From: Owenia fusiformis
Lineage: Eukaryota; Annelida; Polychaeta; Sabellida; Oweniidae
Assembly (NCBI GenBank): GCA_903813345.2
Contig: CAIIXF020000009.1
Span: forward strand, 34,713,759 to 34,777,758
Direction: 5' to 3'
DNA: 64,000 nt
Both the position numbers and the translations under genes were made by a program. Position 1 is the first letter of the stretch, and every line of letters starts with the position of its first letter. This document shows positions 34,801 to 46,752 of the stretch, piece after piece. A model generated the notes under the pieces. The model searched no databases, was not told where the DNA came from, and was given only the letters and a program-made list of their open reading frames with translations.

Positions 34801-37800
34801 TACATCCATACTTACTTGATTGACATATCTTCCATCCAAACTTACTTAATTGACATATCTTACATCCAAACTTGCTTAAAAGACATATATCTTACATCCA
34901 TACTTACTTGATTGACATATCTTACATCCATACTTACTTGATTGACATATCTTACATCCAAACTTACTTAATTGACATATCTTACATCCAAACTTGCTTA
35001 AAAGACATATATCTTACAGCCATACTTACTTGATTGACATATCTCACATCCATACTTACTTGATTGACATATCTCACATCCAAACTTACTTGATTGACAT
35101 ATCTTACATCCATACTTACTTGACTGGCATATCTTACATCCAAACTTACTTAATTGACATATCTTACATCCATACTTACTTGATTGGCATATCTTACATC
35201 CAAACTTACTTAATTGACATATCTTACATCAATACTTACTTGATTGGCATATCTTACATTCAAACTTACTTAATTGACATATCTTACATCCATACTTACT
35301 TGATTGACATATCTTACATCCAAACTTACTTAATTGACATATCTTACATCCAAACTTACTTAATTGACATATATCTTACATCCATACTTACTTAATTGAC
35401 ATATCTCACATCCAAACTTACTTAATTGACATATATCTTACATCCAAACTTACTTAATTGACATATCTTACATCCAAACTTACTTAATTGACATATCATA
35501 TATCCAAACTTACTTAATTGACATATATCTTACATCCATACTTACTTAATCGACATATCTTTCATCCATACTTACTTAATTGACATATCTTACATCCAAA
35601 CTTACTTAATTGACATATCTTACATCCATACTTACTTAATTGGCATATCTTACATCCATACTTACTTGATTGACATATCTTACATCCAAACTTACTTGAT
35701 TGACATATCTAACATCCAAACTTACTTAATTGACATATCTTACATCCATACTTACTTGATTGACATATCTAACATCCAAACTTACTTAATTGACATATCT
35801 TACATCCATACTTACTTGATTGACATATCTTACATCCATACTTACTTAATTGGCATATCTTACATCCATACTTACTTGATTGACATATCTTACATCCAAA
35901 CTTACTTGATTGACATATCTAACATCCAAACTTACTTAATTGACATATCTTACATCCATACTTACTTGATTGGCATATCTTACATCCATACTTACTTAAT
36001 TGACATATCTCACATCCAAACTTACTTAATTGACATATATCTTACATCCATACTTGATTGACATATCTCACATCCATACTTACTTGATTGACATATCTCA
36101 CATCCCAACTTACTTGATTGACATACCTCACATCCAAACTTACTTCATTGACATATCTCACATCCAAACTTACTTGATTGACATATCTCACATCCATACT
36201 TACTTAATTGACATATCTCACATCCAAACTTACTTGATTGACATATCTCACATCCAAACTTACTTAATTGACATATCTCACATCCAAACTTACTTCATTG
36301 ACATATCTCACACCCAAACTTACGTGATTGACATATCTCACATCCATACTTACTTGATTGACACATCTCACATCCAAACTTACTTGATTGATATATCTAA
36401 CATCCAAACTTACTTAATTGACATATCTTACATCCATACTTACTTGATTGGCATATCTTACATCCAAACTTACTTAATTGGCATATCTTACATCCATACT
36501 TACTTAATTGACATATCTTACATCCATACTTACTTGATTGACATATCTTACATCCATACTTACTTGATTGACATATCTCACATCTATACTTACTTAATTG
36601 ACATATATCTTACATCCATACTTACTTAATTGACATATCTTACATCCATACTTACTTAATTGACATATATCTTACATCCATACTTACTTAATTGACATAT
36701 CTCACATCAATACTTACTTGATTGACATACCTCACATCCATACTTACTTGATTGACATATCTCACATCCAAACTTACTTAATTGGCATATCTTACATCCA
36801 TACTTACTTGATTGGCATATCTTACATCCAAACTTACTTAATTGGCATATCTTACATCCATACTTACTTAATTGACATATCTTACATCCATACTTACTTG
36901 ATTGACATATCTTACATCCATACTTACTTGATTGACATATCTCACATCTATACTTACTTAATTGACATATATCTTACATCCATACTTACTTAATTGACAT
37001 ATCTTACATCCATACTTACTTAATTGACATATATCTTACATCCATACTTACTTAATTGACATATCTCACATCAATACTTACTTGATTGACATATCTCACA
37101 TCTATACTTACCTAATTGACATATATCTTACATCCATACTTACTTAATTGACATATCTTACATCCATACTTACTCAATTGACATATATCTCACATCAATA
37201 CTTACTTAATTGACATATCTCACATCAATACTTACTTGATTGAGGTTCTTCTGGTTTCCAGTTTCATCAGATCGTGAATAAAGAGGACTGTTATGTCCTG
37301 TAAATGGTTCCCAGCTGCCATGAAGATCGTACGCCATCAAATTAATAAAATCCAAATACCTGAAAAAGTAGCCAAAATTTAAATTCGTTGCATTTGATAG
37401 TATTATCTGAGAATAACATAATACCTCAAAACCGGTGTAAAAGTGTAGGAGGTCCTTTCAAATTATGGTCCTACTTTCCATTGATTTATATGGTGACCTA
37501 AATACAACTCTTTCCCTTATTATTGTATCTACAATCAGGGCCAGTAAGGGCCTTTAAGAAAGGGGACCATTATCCCTAGGGGATTTTACACCGGGCTCAA
37601 AGCTTTGAGGCATGCTGGTAGTTTCAGGGTTGTTAGACAATTTAACAAATACGTCTCTGGAATCTGGATACTTGCACAGGGAGCACCATGATTTATCAGA
37701 GCCTCTCTTTTCCAACGTTTGAGAGAAATGTGCAGGCCCGTAGCCAGAATTTTCAAGGGGGGGGGAGTTCACTTTTCCAAAAAATTCTAGGAGGGGGGTC

Positions 37801-39625
37801 ACTTTGGCAAATTTGGCCAAAAATGACTCAAAAATAGTCAGAATGGTGAAAACTGCATGATTTTGAAAGATTTCGCCCGAACCCCCCGAACCCCCCCCCT
37901 GGCTACGGGCCTGATGTGTCTCCAACATGTCCAAATGGATGGTAGAGGCTGTGGATCCCAAAATGCACGGGAAGCAATATTACAAAAACAAAACAAGAGA
38001 GGTTCAGGAGTATTCCCGATTATTTTCTAGAGCTCAGAAAACAAATTTGTAATTTAGTTTTTTACACACTTGGATTATATGAATTGACATGACATCACCT
38101 GACATCTGAATTGAAATTAATCCAATAAATCCATTCGCTAACTCAACAGAGATCTTTGAGCTTATTGAATAGAAGTTAGTTAAGTGCTAAAATAAGAAAA
38201 GAAACTCATCAAAAAGGTTCATCAACCGAACGGTAGTTGTTAAATTATTGTTAAATTATTGAGGACACGCCCCGTGAGTATAAATGTAGGCCATCATTCC
38301 GAAAGTAAAGTAATTGTTTCTGATTAGAGCTCCTTTATTCCTGTCTGGGGTAATGTAAAGGGAACACAAGCAGTGATCTATGGATTGTTTAATACAGGAA
38401 ATTCATATTTTGCTATCAATTTCAATTAAGGTAAACATTGCTCGAATAAGTGACGATGGTGCGAAACAGGGCACCAATTAAGTTAAAAGCATTAACTTCC
38501 CGCTAACAACAGTTTGAGGCAGCATTATACTCAATCTCCATTAATCAAAAACTAAAAATGGGTCACATTTTTCCTGAGACAATTTTGAATCATCGCCGTT
38601 TCGGAACTGAAGACATGTGTAATTCATTACCTTGTCAATGCTGGTATATCATATCCTCTGTCGATGTTTCCCTTTCCAGCAGGAACTGCGGCTGTGACTA
38701 ATAGGCGATCGTGTTTACTCGTTGACGACTCATCTTCGAATGCTTCGCGAAGTTCCTTAAAAACGAAATCAAATGTTAATGAAAATTTTCTTCATTTGTC
38801 AATTCAAAGGCCCTTGAAAGCCCATGGCCAAATCAAGGACATTAGAATCAAAGGAAAACTAATGTCCACTCTGATTACGCACAATTTCCCCGTTAGCAAC
38901 TATGCATTCTACGTTTTTACGTATGATAAATGAATGAATTTAAATTAAAAATGATGATTTGAGAACATTGACATATTTTTGCCTCGTACTGTGTGGTTGG
39001 AACATTGACTTTTTTCAGAAGTTAAAGTTTGTTAACATGCAAATGAAGACATAGCTTAGACATCATTATCTGAGAGGGTTGTGGTATTATGTCATCTTAC
39101 CTTGATAAGTGCAATGAATCGCTGCTTGTCAACAACCGGACTCCCTCTTGATCCAGGGTACTCCCAGTCAATATCTAAACCATCAAATCCCCTGTTACGG
39201 AGAAATCGGATGGCGTGATCAATGAACTTTTTTCGAGATTGCGGGGATGCGACCATTGCTGTAAACGGTGCTGAGCCCATATTCCAACCCCCAACAGCAA
39301 TAAGCGTTTTCAAAGATGGATTCTTTTTCTTGAGATCATTAACCCTCTGATACATGCCTTTGGACCAACTAGTCGAGTCATCGTTCCACTCAAATGGTGC
39401 CAGGCGTCCATTTACCATTTTAGCAAATGCATATACGACATGGGTACAGAGATTCGCATTTATGTTTTCAGGATAGAATTTCCCGCCATTTGGGCGATAT
39501 TGGGCCCAATTCGTGTAGTAGCAGACGACTTTGTATTTTTCATTGACGTCAGATGGTAAATTGCGCCCTAGTGAGGAATCAACGAAACTCAAAAGAATAA
39601 CGAGCCCCGCTATAACACGAAACAT
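31266..39625 (-). CDS. Secreted GH18 chitinase with CBM14 tail, six coding exons, 547 aa
   Basis: Coding exons (minus strand): 39625-39101, 38755-38631, 37359-37236, 32468-32283, 32072-31953, 31829-31266. All junctions are GT-AG and in frame (1644 nt). Residues 1-20 form a signal peptide. The GH18 barrel spans ~30-390, with the catalytic DGLDIDWE at 148-155 (acid/base Glu155), LIAVGGWN at 108-115, MAYDLHG at 224-230, [10 protein letters not shown] in exon 5 and [10 protein letters not shown] in exon 6. A Ser/Thr-rich linker follows, then a six-Cys peritrophin-A (CBM14) domain at 485-547. All catalytic residues are present, so it should hydrolyse chitin outside the cell. The ATG is preceded directly by an acceptor (TTATTTCAG), so a 5' UTR exon lies upstream. 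Introns 2 and 3 carry repeats. Confidence 0.93.
31953..32468 (-). CDS. Chitinase exons 4 and 5
   Basis: Exon 4 (32468-32283, 62 codons) reads [20 protein letters not shown] and carries the [14 protein letters not shown] block. Exon 5 (32072-31953, 40 codons) carries ICQKV and [13 protein letters not shown]. Both are phase 0 on both sides. The intron between them is 210 bp and the next is 123 bp. Confidence 0.9.
32469..33334. other. 3' part of chitinase intron 3 outside the minisatellite
   Basis: About 870 bp of AT-rich intron between exon 4 and the array; no other feature recognised. Confidence 0.4.
33335..37240. repeat. 3.9-kb minisatellite of ~30-bp units in chitinase intron 3
   Basis: About 128 tandem units, mostly 30 bp, with 26-bp and 32-bp variants. 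The core on the plus strand is ATTGACATATCTCACATCC followed by an A/T-rich CTTACTTG-type link. Main variants are CTCACATCC versus CTTACATCC and TTGATTG versus TTAATTG. Regional blocks favour different variants, and a rarer marker unit (ATATTTCACATCC, at 33521, 33697, 33963 and 34501) shows higher-order duplication. On the chitinase coding strand every full unit contains CAA or TAA followed by GTAAGT, the same sequence as the real exon 3 donor, which forms the edge of the array. Long repetitive ORFs here (10-residue period) are artefacts of a unit length divisible by three. Confidence 0.97.
37236..37359 (-). CDS. Chitinase exon 3
   Basis: The acceptor CTTTTTCAG gives Arg217 across the junction, then [19 protein letters not shown]. 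It ends AATCAA|GTAAGT. Its last ~8 bases (TCAATCAA) and the donor are the same as the minisatellite unit that follows without a gap. Confidence 0.92.
37360..38630. other. Chitinase intron 2
   Basis: Phase 2 intron of 1271 bp. It contains the MITE at 37733-37913; otherwise AT-rich with nothing recognised. Confidence 0.7.
37733..37913. mobile_element. 181-bp MITE with CAGGCCCGTAGCCAG ends
   Basis: CAGGCCCGTAGCCAG at the left is the exact complement of CTGGCTACGGGCCTG at the right. ATGTG lies on both sides (37728-37732 and 37914-37918), a probable 5-bp target duplication. G- and C-runs follow each TIR. Similar short elements are, from memory, common in marine invertebrate genomes. No coding content. 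Confidence 0.82.
38631..38755 (-). CDS. Chitinase exon 2
   Basis: 125 nt between acceptor TTTTTAAG and donor ACAAG|GTAATG. It encodes ELREAFEDE... and [20 protein letters not shown], a conserved barrel strand of GH18 enzymes. Intron 1 downstream in the plus direction (38756-39100, 345 bp) has no feature. Confidence 0.9.
39101..39625 (-). CDS. Chitinase exon 1: signal peptide and catalytic motif
   Basis: 175 codons. It starts [20 protein letters not shown] (signal peptide), then [15 protein letters not shown] (barrel strand 1), [22 protein letters not shown] and the [11 protein letters not shown] active site. The ATG directly follows a splice acceptor, so the upstream open frame to 39640 is intron. 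Donor ATCAAG|GTAAGA. Confidence 0.93.
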
Positions 39626-41043
39626 CTGAAATAAAATCAATACATTCTAGATAAAAATAACTGAATACCCTTTGTTAACTTCAAAAAGGGTATTCAGAAA
39701 CATATTTTCAAATGTTACTACCCGATTCCATCTCAACATCTGAAACTAGCCCAAAAAATAAAACCGGTTCGCTTTACTTAATATTCCACAGTATTACCTC
39801 ATTCAACAGGTTGATCTGATTTAATGAGTCGGTTCACTTTAACCATCTTACCATTAGCTGCTTTTGATGCAACGAATATAAAAATCAAATAAACGATGTC
39901 TGATGCTTGTAGATTCCCAGTCTTGTACCTATTTGTAGTCGAGGAATCGTGTTTTTCTTATTTCAAGTGTGGGTGACTAATATAGTGTTAATAAGTGACT
40001 ATCATCCTTTTAGTCACGTTTTAACTAGTTGTTGCTGTCCATCAACTTTGTCTGTGGTTTGAGTGAGCCTAGATTTGAATTTAGTAAACATTGCTTTGTT
40101 TTGATCTTATATAGCATACCAGTCGGAAATAAACTTAACCTTGACAGTTGTCGTGGGCAATGTTCAAACGGACGTCACATCCCTGCTACATCCATCTTAC
40201 ATACCTCTCTACATGATATCTTTAGAATTAGCACTTATAATCTGATAATACTAAAAGTGAATCATCCAATATATGGATATGGATGTCATAAGTTAATAAA
40301 TGACAATATACAGTACGATGATCGAACTGATATTATACGTAAAACATAAATGGAAACGGTGAAGATGAAATACTGCCTTGAAAAACGACGACATACTAGA
40401 TCCAAATCAACCCAAATTAATTAAGTCGTTTGATATTAATCTAATATTACATTACAAACTCGAGTGAGTCATGCATTTGATAGAAAGGGAATACTGCAAA
40501 AGATAATTCAATCGGCTTTATCATCCATAAATGGAAGCAAGATTTGAAGTGAACGAAATCTTAACATTAAAAAAGTGCATAACTTGACTAAGGCAGAGAC
40601 ATGTTTTATATGTCTCTGACTAAGGTCAATCATCGCTCTGAAATTAAATGGATGGTTTCAGGTTCAGGTTTTTCAGGGCGACATTCTCTTTCGATGATAC
40701 GATTGAAAATCAGTAACGGTCGGCGTATTTTGGCAGAACTCAGACAATTTCACATCTTTAAGAAAAAAGTTGTTTCAAATATTGCCCTTAGTTCCTCGCA
40801 CCACACAATGCGGCTATACTGGTCGTACTTACTTTGATCTATATGACGCTTACGACCTCTTGTTTTACCACAAATTTCAAATCTTTATCTAAATGTTATT
40901 TGCTGTATGTCAAAAGATAAGTACATAATACTACAACCTCTTACAGAAATGACACACATAGAGAGCAATCAAACAATATAACAAATGACAGTTTAATAAT
41001 GCACTTTTGTGACCTCTCGGGGAATCGAGTAATATCCCTGATC
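39626..41043. other. Region upstream of the chitinase coding exons
   Basis: It should hold a 5' UTR exon and promoter for the minus-strand chitinase gene, but neither could be placed. No other coding exon was recognised. Confidence 0.4.
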
Positions 41044-41048
41044 AAATT

Positions 41049-42341
41049 CACGGTGTATAACCCAAACGCTCCTACATGCACGACGGAGCGTTCCATTACT
41101 GAAATTAAACAAAGAAACGCTCCGGAGTAGGAAAACTGGCTGGCGGGAATGATGAGCCGTCTGACGATTTCCCCAATAATGGGAATAAGAGGTATGAGTT
41201 CCATATTTCGAGTATACCATTCGATGGGTGTGATATTCATGTTGTACTTGGCTGGCTGTTGACGTTTGAAGCAAGTAGGAAGAGCTGTACGAAGCAGTAT
41301 AGTTATCAAAATTCAAAAACGTATTTGTCATTCTACCGGTCAAAACCCCTTTTGTCGAAACATGTGATTAGTTGAGCCAAAATTAGAGAACCAACGTATA
41401 TTTTAATCAAATTCCAATGCTTCAACGCACCATACATCATCGTAATAGTGATTTGATGACCGAAAATCCAGTCTGAAAAATGATGACATTCTCATATTCA
41501 AGAAACGCTCCGATCTGGTTAACACAGTGAACTGGAAACGCTCCGGTAGTCTAGATCAGTTTAGGAAATATATAGCTTGCCTTTCCTTTTCAGGAAGAGA
41601 AAGAAAAGATCTATTATACCCCTTGGCATCAAAAGAAGAAAGATTAATTCACATATAAATTTTAGTTTTTTTTCTATAGTTTTATGATTTAGCACACATG
41701 TAGGCATGACATCATCTAATGTAGGCTTAAATCAGCTAGTTGCACATTTAGCACCACCAGGTTCAGATGTTTCAATTTGCCTAACAAGTACAACACGTTT
41801 TTGAGAGATAGATTCAATTCGGAACTCTTCTCTAATAATCTGAAAATGATATCAAAACAAAATGGTAAGAGCGTTTCTAAAATTGTGTTCTAAATCGACG
41901 GAGCGTTTTGAGGAAAACAAGCGATTTTTCGAGAACAAGTAATGGATTTGGACTGGGATTTTAGGAAATGAGAATATACGAGTTTGTGATCTACTACTTT
42001 AACAGAAAGATTAACGTTTTCATAGAAATACTAGTTTAATTCGTAATTTGTGGTCAAATCGTCATCTTCAGATTCGTTCGATCTACACTACGGAGCTTTG
42101 ATCAAGCAAATAACAGTTTACCACCAGAAGTTGAATAAATAAGATCTTTGCTCACGGTATTGTTCATCGAATGGTACATAATATTTCACCATAACATATG
42201 ATATGTAAGAGAAACGAGAGAAACAATACTTACGGTCATAGTGGAATCTTCATTAGCCGCCATTTTATTTCGCTCCGGAGCGTTTCCGCGTAAATGAAAC
42301 GCTCCGTCGTGCATGTAGGAGCGTTTGGGTTATACACCGTG
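41049..42341. mobile_element. TIR element with CACGGTG ends and 5-bp duplication (Transib-like?)
   Basis: The outer 44 bp of the two ends are perfect inverted copies starting CACGGTGTATAACCCAAACG. AAATT flanks both (41044-41048, 42342-42346). Subterminal GAAACGCTCCG motifs recur (about 41114, 41506, 41533, 42276). The 1293-bp interior has no transposase. A CAC-start heptamer ending GTG with 5-bp duplications is the pattern of Transib and RAG-like transposons; the class assignment is inference. Confidence 0.75.
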
Positions 42342-42346
42342 AAATT

Positions 42347-44020
42347 GACGTAAACCTCATCAAATATTTTACAATTCACATCCTTCCTACACTTCTGGAA
42401 GAATCGCCAATTTGATATATTGGGTACTCGAATAATCAGATAATGGAACTGCCGCTCACCGGTACCGTTTTTGTTGGCACATGTTGTGTTTATGATTAGT
42501 ACCAGGTACAACACCTGTCTAAAATAGGATCTTTTATTTAATCTTTAAAATGCGACTTTATTGGTTTTGATATACAGTGAAACCTGTAAAGTGGAACACT
42601 TCTAAGAGTGGAACACCTCTGTTAGATGAACACTTTTCAGAGTCGAGTCCAAAGAACATGACTTAATGATAAATGAGCATCTTTATGTATAAGTACATTG
42701 CACGTATCACATTTTCATAACATTTGACTACATGTGCAATATTAGTGAATGTTTTTAGATTGTTCTTACAGCTCCAACAGACTGAAACGTGACAGCGAAT
42801 TCAGCAACTACCACGTGACTGTTACTTCATGAACTGATAGACTTGATATCAAATAAACAAAATTGTGCTAAATATGAATGTCAGCAACGCTCTGATCAAC
42901 ATCCATACCACAAACACAACCATTAACGAAACTGACTTAATCAACAACAATGGCACACGTTTTAATCTAGTTAACAAAACAATGCAAATTGTGTTTGTGG
43001 CAATTGGCGCGATCGGGAACGTCACGGAAAGGAGCAACTCTCACAACTGACATTCTGATACTCAGACCATCTCTGCTATGCAAACTAGAAGGAAACTGAG
43101 AGAAGGCTGTGATATCTCAAGGTGGGCAACTGAAGACAATTTTACAGTTTCGCATAACTTTGACGCAAATATGATATGAAGTAGCTGCCTTAGTCGTCTC
43201 TCAAAGTAGCGAAATGATAGTCACACTATTGTAAAGGGTCTGAAACAGTTCCCATATTATACTATTTGAGTGAAAGGTCTTCTCTCACGAATAATTCATA
43301 TCAGTGTGATAGACCCGTAGAACGTACACGTCCTTGTTGGGGAGGTGTGTAGCGTGTGTGTGTGTGGGGGGGGGGGTCAAAGGGCTTGTAGCTAGACTAC
43401 CCCCATATAGTGAATCCAAATAAGGTGAATGTTCCCTATAGGCTACAGTTTGTTTTTCATAGAGATAAACTTATCAAATAGACAAGTCATCATTTAGATT
43501 ATCAATCATATATGGCCCCTGTCTAGATTGCTAATTCCGTTTAAAGATCAGATCAAAATATAATTTGTCTTCTGTAAATATCTTAGTGTCATGATAGTTG
43601 CTTAAAGTGGTCTACAATCTATCAAGAAAAGCTACAAATCGATCGTTTCTTATTACCTTCACTGCTGTAACCGACTCATCATAAAATTTGAAATCAAATG
43701 TTCGCCATTTTCCACATCACAATTTGAATTGCGAGTTTTGGTCTTATTACCTCACCCAAAATTCCAAAACACACATGAAGTGATCAGTGTATTTAATTTA
43801 GTTTACATACAGCCAGTTACCAATGTCAGACAATAACGACATTCCGTCCAGTTTTCGAATATTGCCAATTGGCTAGAGACTCGAGTAAGTAAGTAAGAAG
43901 AATTGGCTAGAGACTCGAGTAAGTTTCTTATTACTGTTGTTTCTGACTTAGCAAACTCGTTTTTTATTTATATTATCTATATAAGTTAGGACGTCTACCT
44001 CATAAGGCTCTTCTGGGAAC
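42347..44020. other. Intergenic with minor repeats
   Basis: TACAGTGAAACCTGTAAAG with GTGGAACAC strings at 42573-42650 looks like one end of a DNA transposon related to 28436-28848. A GTGTGTGTG/poly-G run lies near 43352-43375. A short direct duplication (TTGGCTAGAGACTCGAGTAA) is at about 43869 and 43904. No gene recognised. Confidence 0.5.
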
Positions 44021-44022
44021 TA

Positions 44023-44414
44023 CAGGGTGGTCTAAAAAGTAGAACATTACATAAATGTATGTAGAAAATTTATTTCTCTAGCTAAATACACCAAAATATT
44101 ACTGTTCTTTCTAATATACATCTACGTCATCATTACGTCAGCATTAACTTCAGTTAGAGTCACTCTAAGTGAAGCCATTTTCTTTAAAATTCTCAAAATA
44201 TCGCGGTTGTTTGAGCATTTATTTGTGGTTATTTACCATTGTAGCTCTAAGTATTAATTTTATGGCGAAACATTTGGAATCCAGATTCAACTTAGTTTAG
44301 CTGAATCGGAGGTTTATCGAAAAGTGCAGTTAGTTATCCACCAGCTGTGGAACAGTGATTTTAGAGGATAAATAAATGTACTGCGTACGATGTTCCAGTT
44401 TTTTGACCATCCTG
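44023..44414. mobile_element. Tc1/mariner-type MITE (392 bp)
   Basis: The ends CAGGGTGGTCTAAAAAGT and (complement) CAGGATGGTCAAAAAACT are followed outside by TA (44021-44022, 44415-44416). No transposase segment was recognised in the interior. Confidence 0.72.
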
Positions 44415-44439
44415 TAATAAGGGTATTACGTTGGATCAA

Positions 44440-44880
44440 GGGGAAAATCAAGAGGGGGAGAAACCTCAGAGTTCAAAGATGACATTCGCTTATAATGTAA
44501 ATCTGTATTGAGATGACATCGTCGCTGATTGATTTAGCGAGTCGATCGTTGATTGGTTTAAAACTAGGTCAATTTGAAAACTTTGAAAACCAAGATGGAT
44601 GGTAAGTACTTCCGGGAAAGGAGATGCGCGAAGGAGGAAATCGTATGTCATCAATTGAATCATGGGGTTTTCCCTCCTCTTGGAAAAATCAATACCCGAT
44701 GATTTCAGCGGGAAGTGGCGTTTCGTTCAGTGGATGAGCTGCGCGCGCACGTATAAATGTGATTATCCAAAAGAGGGGGATTAACCCCAGAGTTCGCAGA
44801 TGACAGACGCTTATAATGTAAACCTGTATTGAGATGACCCACGTCTCTGATTGGTCAAAACGATAAACAAAATGGCGGAT
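44440..44880 (+). repeat. Imperfect direct repeat pair of about 110 bp
   Basis: Segments at about 44448-44560 and 44768-44880 share GAGGGGGA, CAGAGTTC, CGCTTATAATGTAAA and CTGTATTGAGATGAC. They may be the two ends of a diverged element. Confidence 0.6.
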
Positions 44881-44966
44881 TCAAAATTTTCTAATAACGT
44901 TTCGAATAATATTATGTTAATAAGATCGATTTAGAATATTTTGTTTTCTCTATTTAAAGCCATTTC

Positions 44967-45415
44967 TTGGAAAATTTTCGATTTGACAATGGGTTGTGTT
45001 ATGTTATGATTTGGTCGAGTGGCTGGCACGAGTTTGTACCCAATCAGGTGAGGTGTCGGATTGTGCCCGGTTGTGGTTGTGTGATTGATGTTGTCTCTGG
45101 TTGGAGAAAGCTGGATGTATATATTAGTGTATCAGTTTGGTTGTGTTATATCGTATTTGGTGTTGGGTTGTGTCAATTGTGTTGTGTTAATCCAATAATG
45201 GGTTGTGTTTGGATTTATTTTGTTGATTGTGTTGGTTTATTATTGGGTTGTACCAGATTGTGTTGTGCTTTTGGTGGTTTTATGTCAGGCTTTGTTATGC
45301 GACAAGATGCTGTTGGGTTATGCCCATCGCGTTGTCTTACTTTGACAATGGGTTGTGTACTATTGTGCTGTGGTTTGGTTGGTAATCCTCTAGGTTGTGC
45401 TTGGTTCTAAAGGTT
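44967..45415 (+). repeat. G/T-rich degenerate GGGTTGTGTT repeat
   Basis: GGGTTGTG and TGTTGTGTT strings recur throughout. The open frame across it (147 codons) is Cys/Gly/Val-rich, as expected from translating a GTTGTG repeat, and shows no domain. Confidence 0.6.
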
Positions 45416-45669
45416 GGTATGTAGGTTGAATCTGGTAGGTTAATTTGGTTCTCATATACAGGGTGTCCAATAAATAAGGTGAAAGATATTGTAACTTTCT
45501 TAATACTGCATCAATCTTGATGAAATTTTCAGAGTTTGTAGCCCAAACCTTTTTACGATATTCTGTGAATTTAAAGCGTCTTCTATTTGATTGGCCAGAG
45601 TTGTGGTTGCTATAGCAACCGAAACAACAAAAAGGCGGCGCAAGTTTGTTTACGTCACAACTTTCCAAA

Positions 45670-46464
45670 TGTTACGTTCAATAATAACAGAAAGTAAAAA
45701 CAGCAATTAAAATATGATAACAATATATTTATATTTTGAAAACTAAATAATATAACAATGATATAAAGGAGGTTTAATACTTAAGTGATGTCCAATCAAT
45801 GATACGGCTTATTCTTGATGTCGATAAATATCCTTGACGATCCTTGAGAATGTTCCAGATCACGAACGTTTCAGTAATCGTTAATAGTTCTCCAATGTTT
45901 GTAATAATCCAATAATGTTTGTCGTAATCCTATAATGAACGTATCCAATAATGTTTGATGATAATCCACAAATGTTTGATGATAATCCACAAATGTTTAT
46001 GATAATCCACGTATGTATATGATAATCCGTATATAGTGTGTGTTGTAATATTTGTCCATATAAAGTCCTCAGGTTGTGTGTTTGTAGTGTTATAAATGTT
46101 CCCTCAGTAATTATCTGCTAAGAAGATGTCCTTTTGATAAACTTTGAAATTCTGCTCACAGCCCAAATCAGCTCTCTCATTATATAGTGCAAAGGCATAG
46201 TCCAGATGTTTCAAGAAGTTACGATTTCTGGAAATCAACACTGATTGGACATCTTAAGTCACATGATTCAATCTTGATTTAATGATTATAGTTCCAGTAC
46301 TTTCTAGAAGGCCAATGGTTAATGAGTCATTCAGTTCAGTTATGTTTACAAGATATAAGGTCATTGTGACCTTGACCTAAGATCTCTAATGAAGATCAGT
46401 TACAGTATATGCATATTGATAAACTAAACTTAATGTGAATTTAATATAACATATTACTGTAACA
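45670..46464 (-). repeat. 3' LTR of the gypsy element (795 bp)
   Basis: On the minus strand it starts TGTTACAG and ends CGTAACA. A TATA-type box (CTATATAA) lies at 46179-46186. A short TGATGATAATCCACAAATGT repeat is at about 45955-46015. Confidence 0.93.
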
Positions 46465-46475
46465 CCTCCCTCCTT
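46465..46475 (-). promoter_or_regulatory. Polypurine tract of the gypsy element
   Basis: AAGGAGGGAGG on the minus strand directly abuts the start of the 3' LTR. Confidence 0.8.
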
Positions 46476-46752
46476 AAAAGAAAAGTTTTGAATACAATGA
46501 AAAACTTTTACAATAATATCTGGTGTAGCGAGGGTTACAATTTTTTTAAAGATGAGGTTGAGACTTACATAACATTTGTTTACAATAGTCAAATACAATA
46601 ATATTTATAAAGTTACAGACTGGGTAAAACCCAAAAACATATTATACAATAATATTATCAAATCACACTCTAAGTACAATCTTTTTATTATATCAACACA
46701 AAGCCTTAGGCAAATGCAGTATAAATCAAATAACCTCTTAAAAATAGAGACA

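Noticed and set aside
36030-36629. 199-codon repetitive ORF (and similar ones on both strands, 33450-36993)
   Set aside because: They come from a 30-bp tandem unit, which keeps frames open; they lie in a chitinase intron, exist on both strands, and break wherever a 26- or 32-bp unit occurs.
33335-37240. CRISPR-like array
   Set aside because: Units are contiguous with no unique spacers, and the locus is inside a split animal gene.
42865-43050. 61-codon ORFs on both strands
   Set aside because: They overlap head-on, are short, and show no recognisable motif.
44967-45410. 147-codon Cys/Gly/Val-rich ORF
   Set aside because: It is the translation of a G/T-rich degenerate repeat, without domain, signal peptide or splice context.
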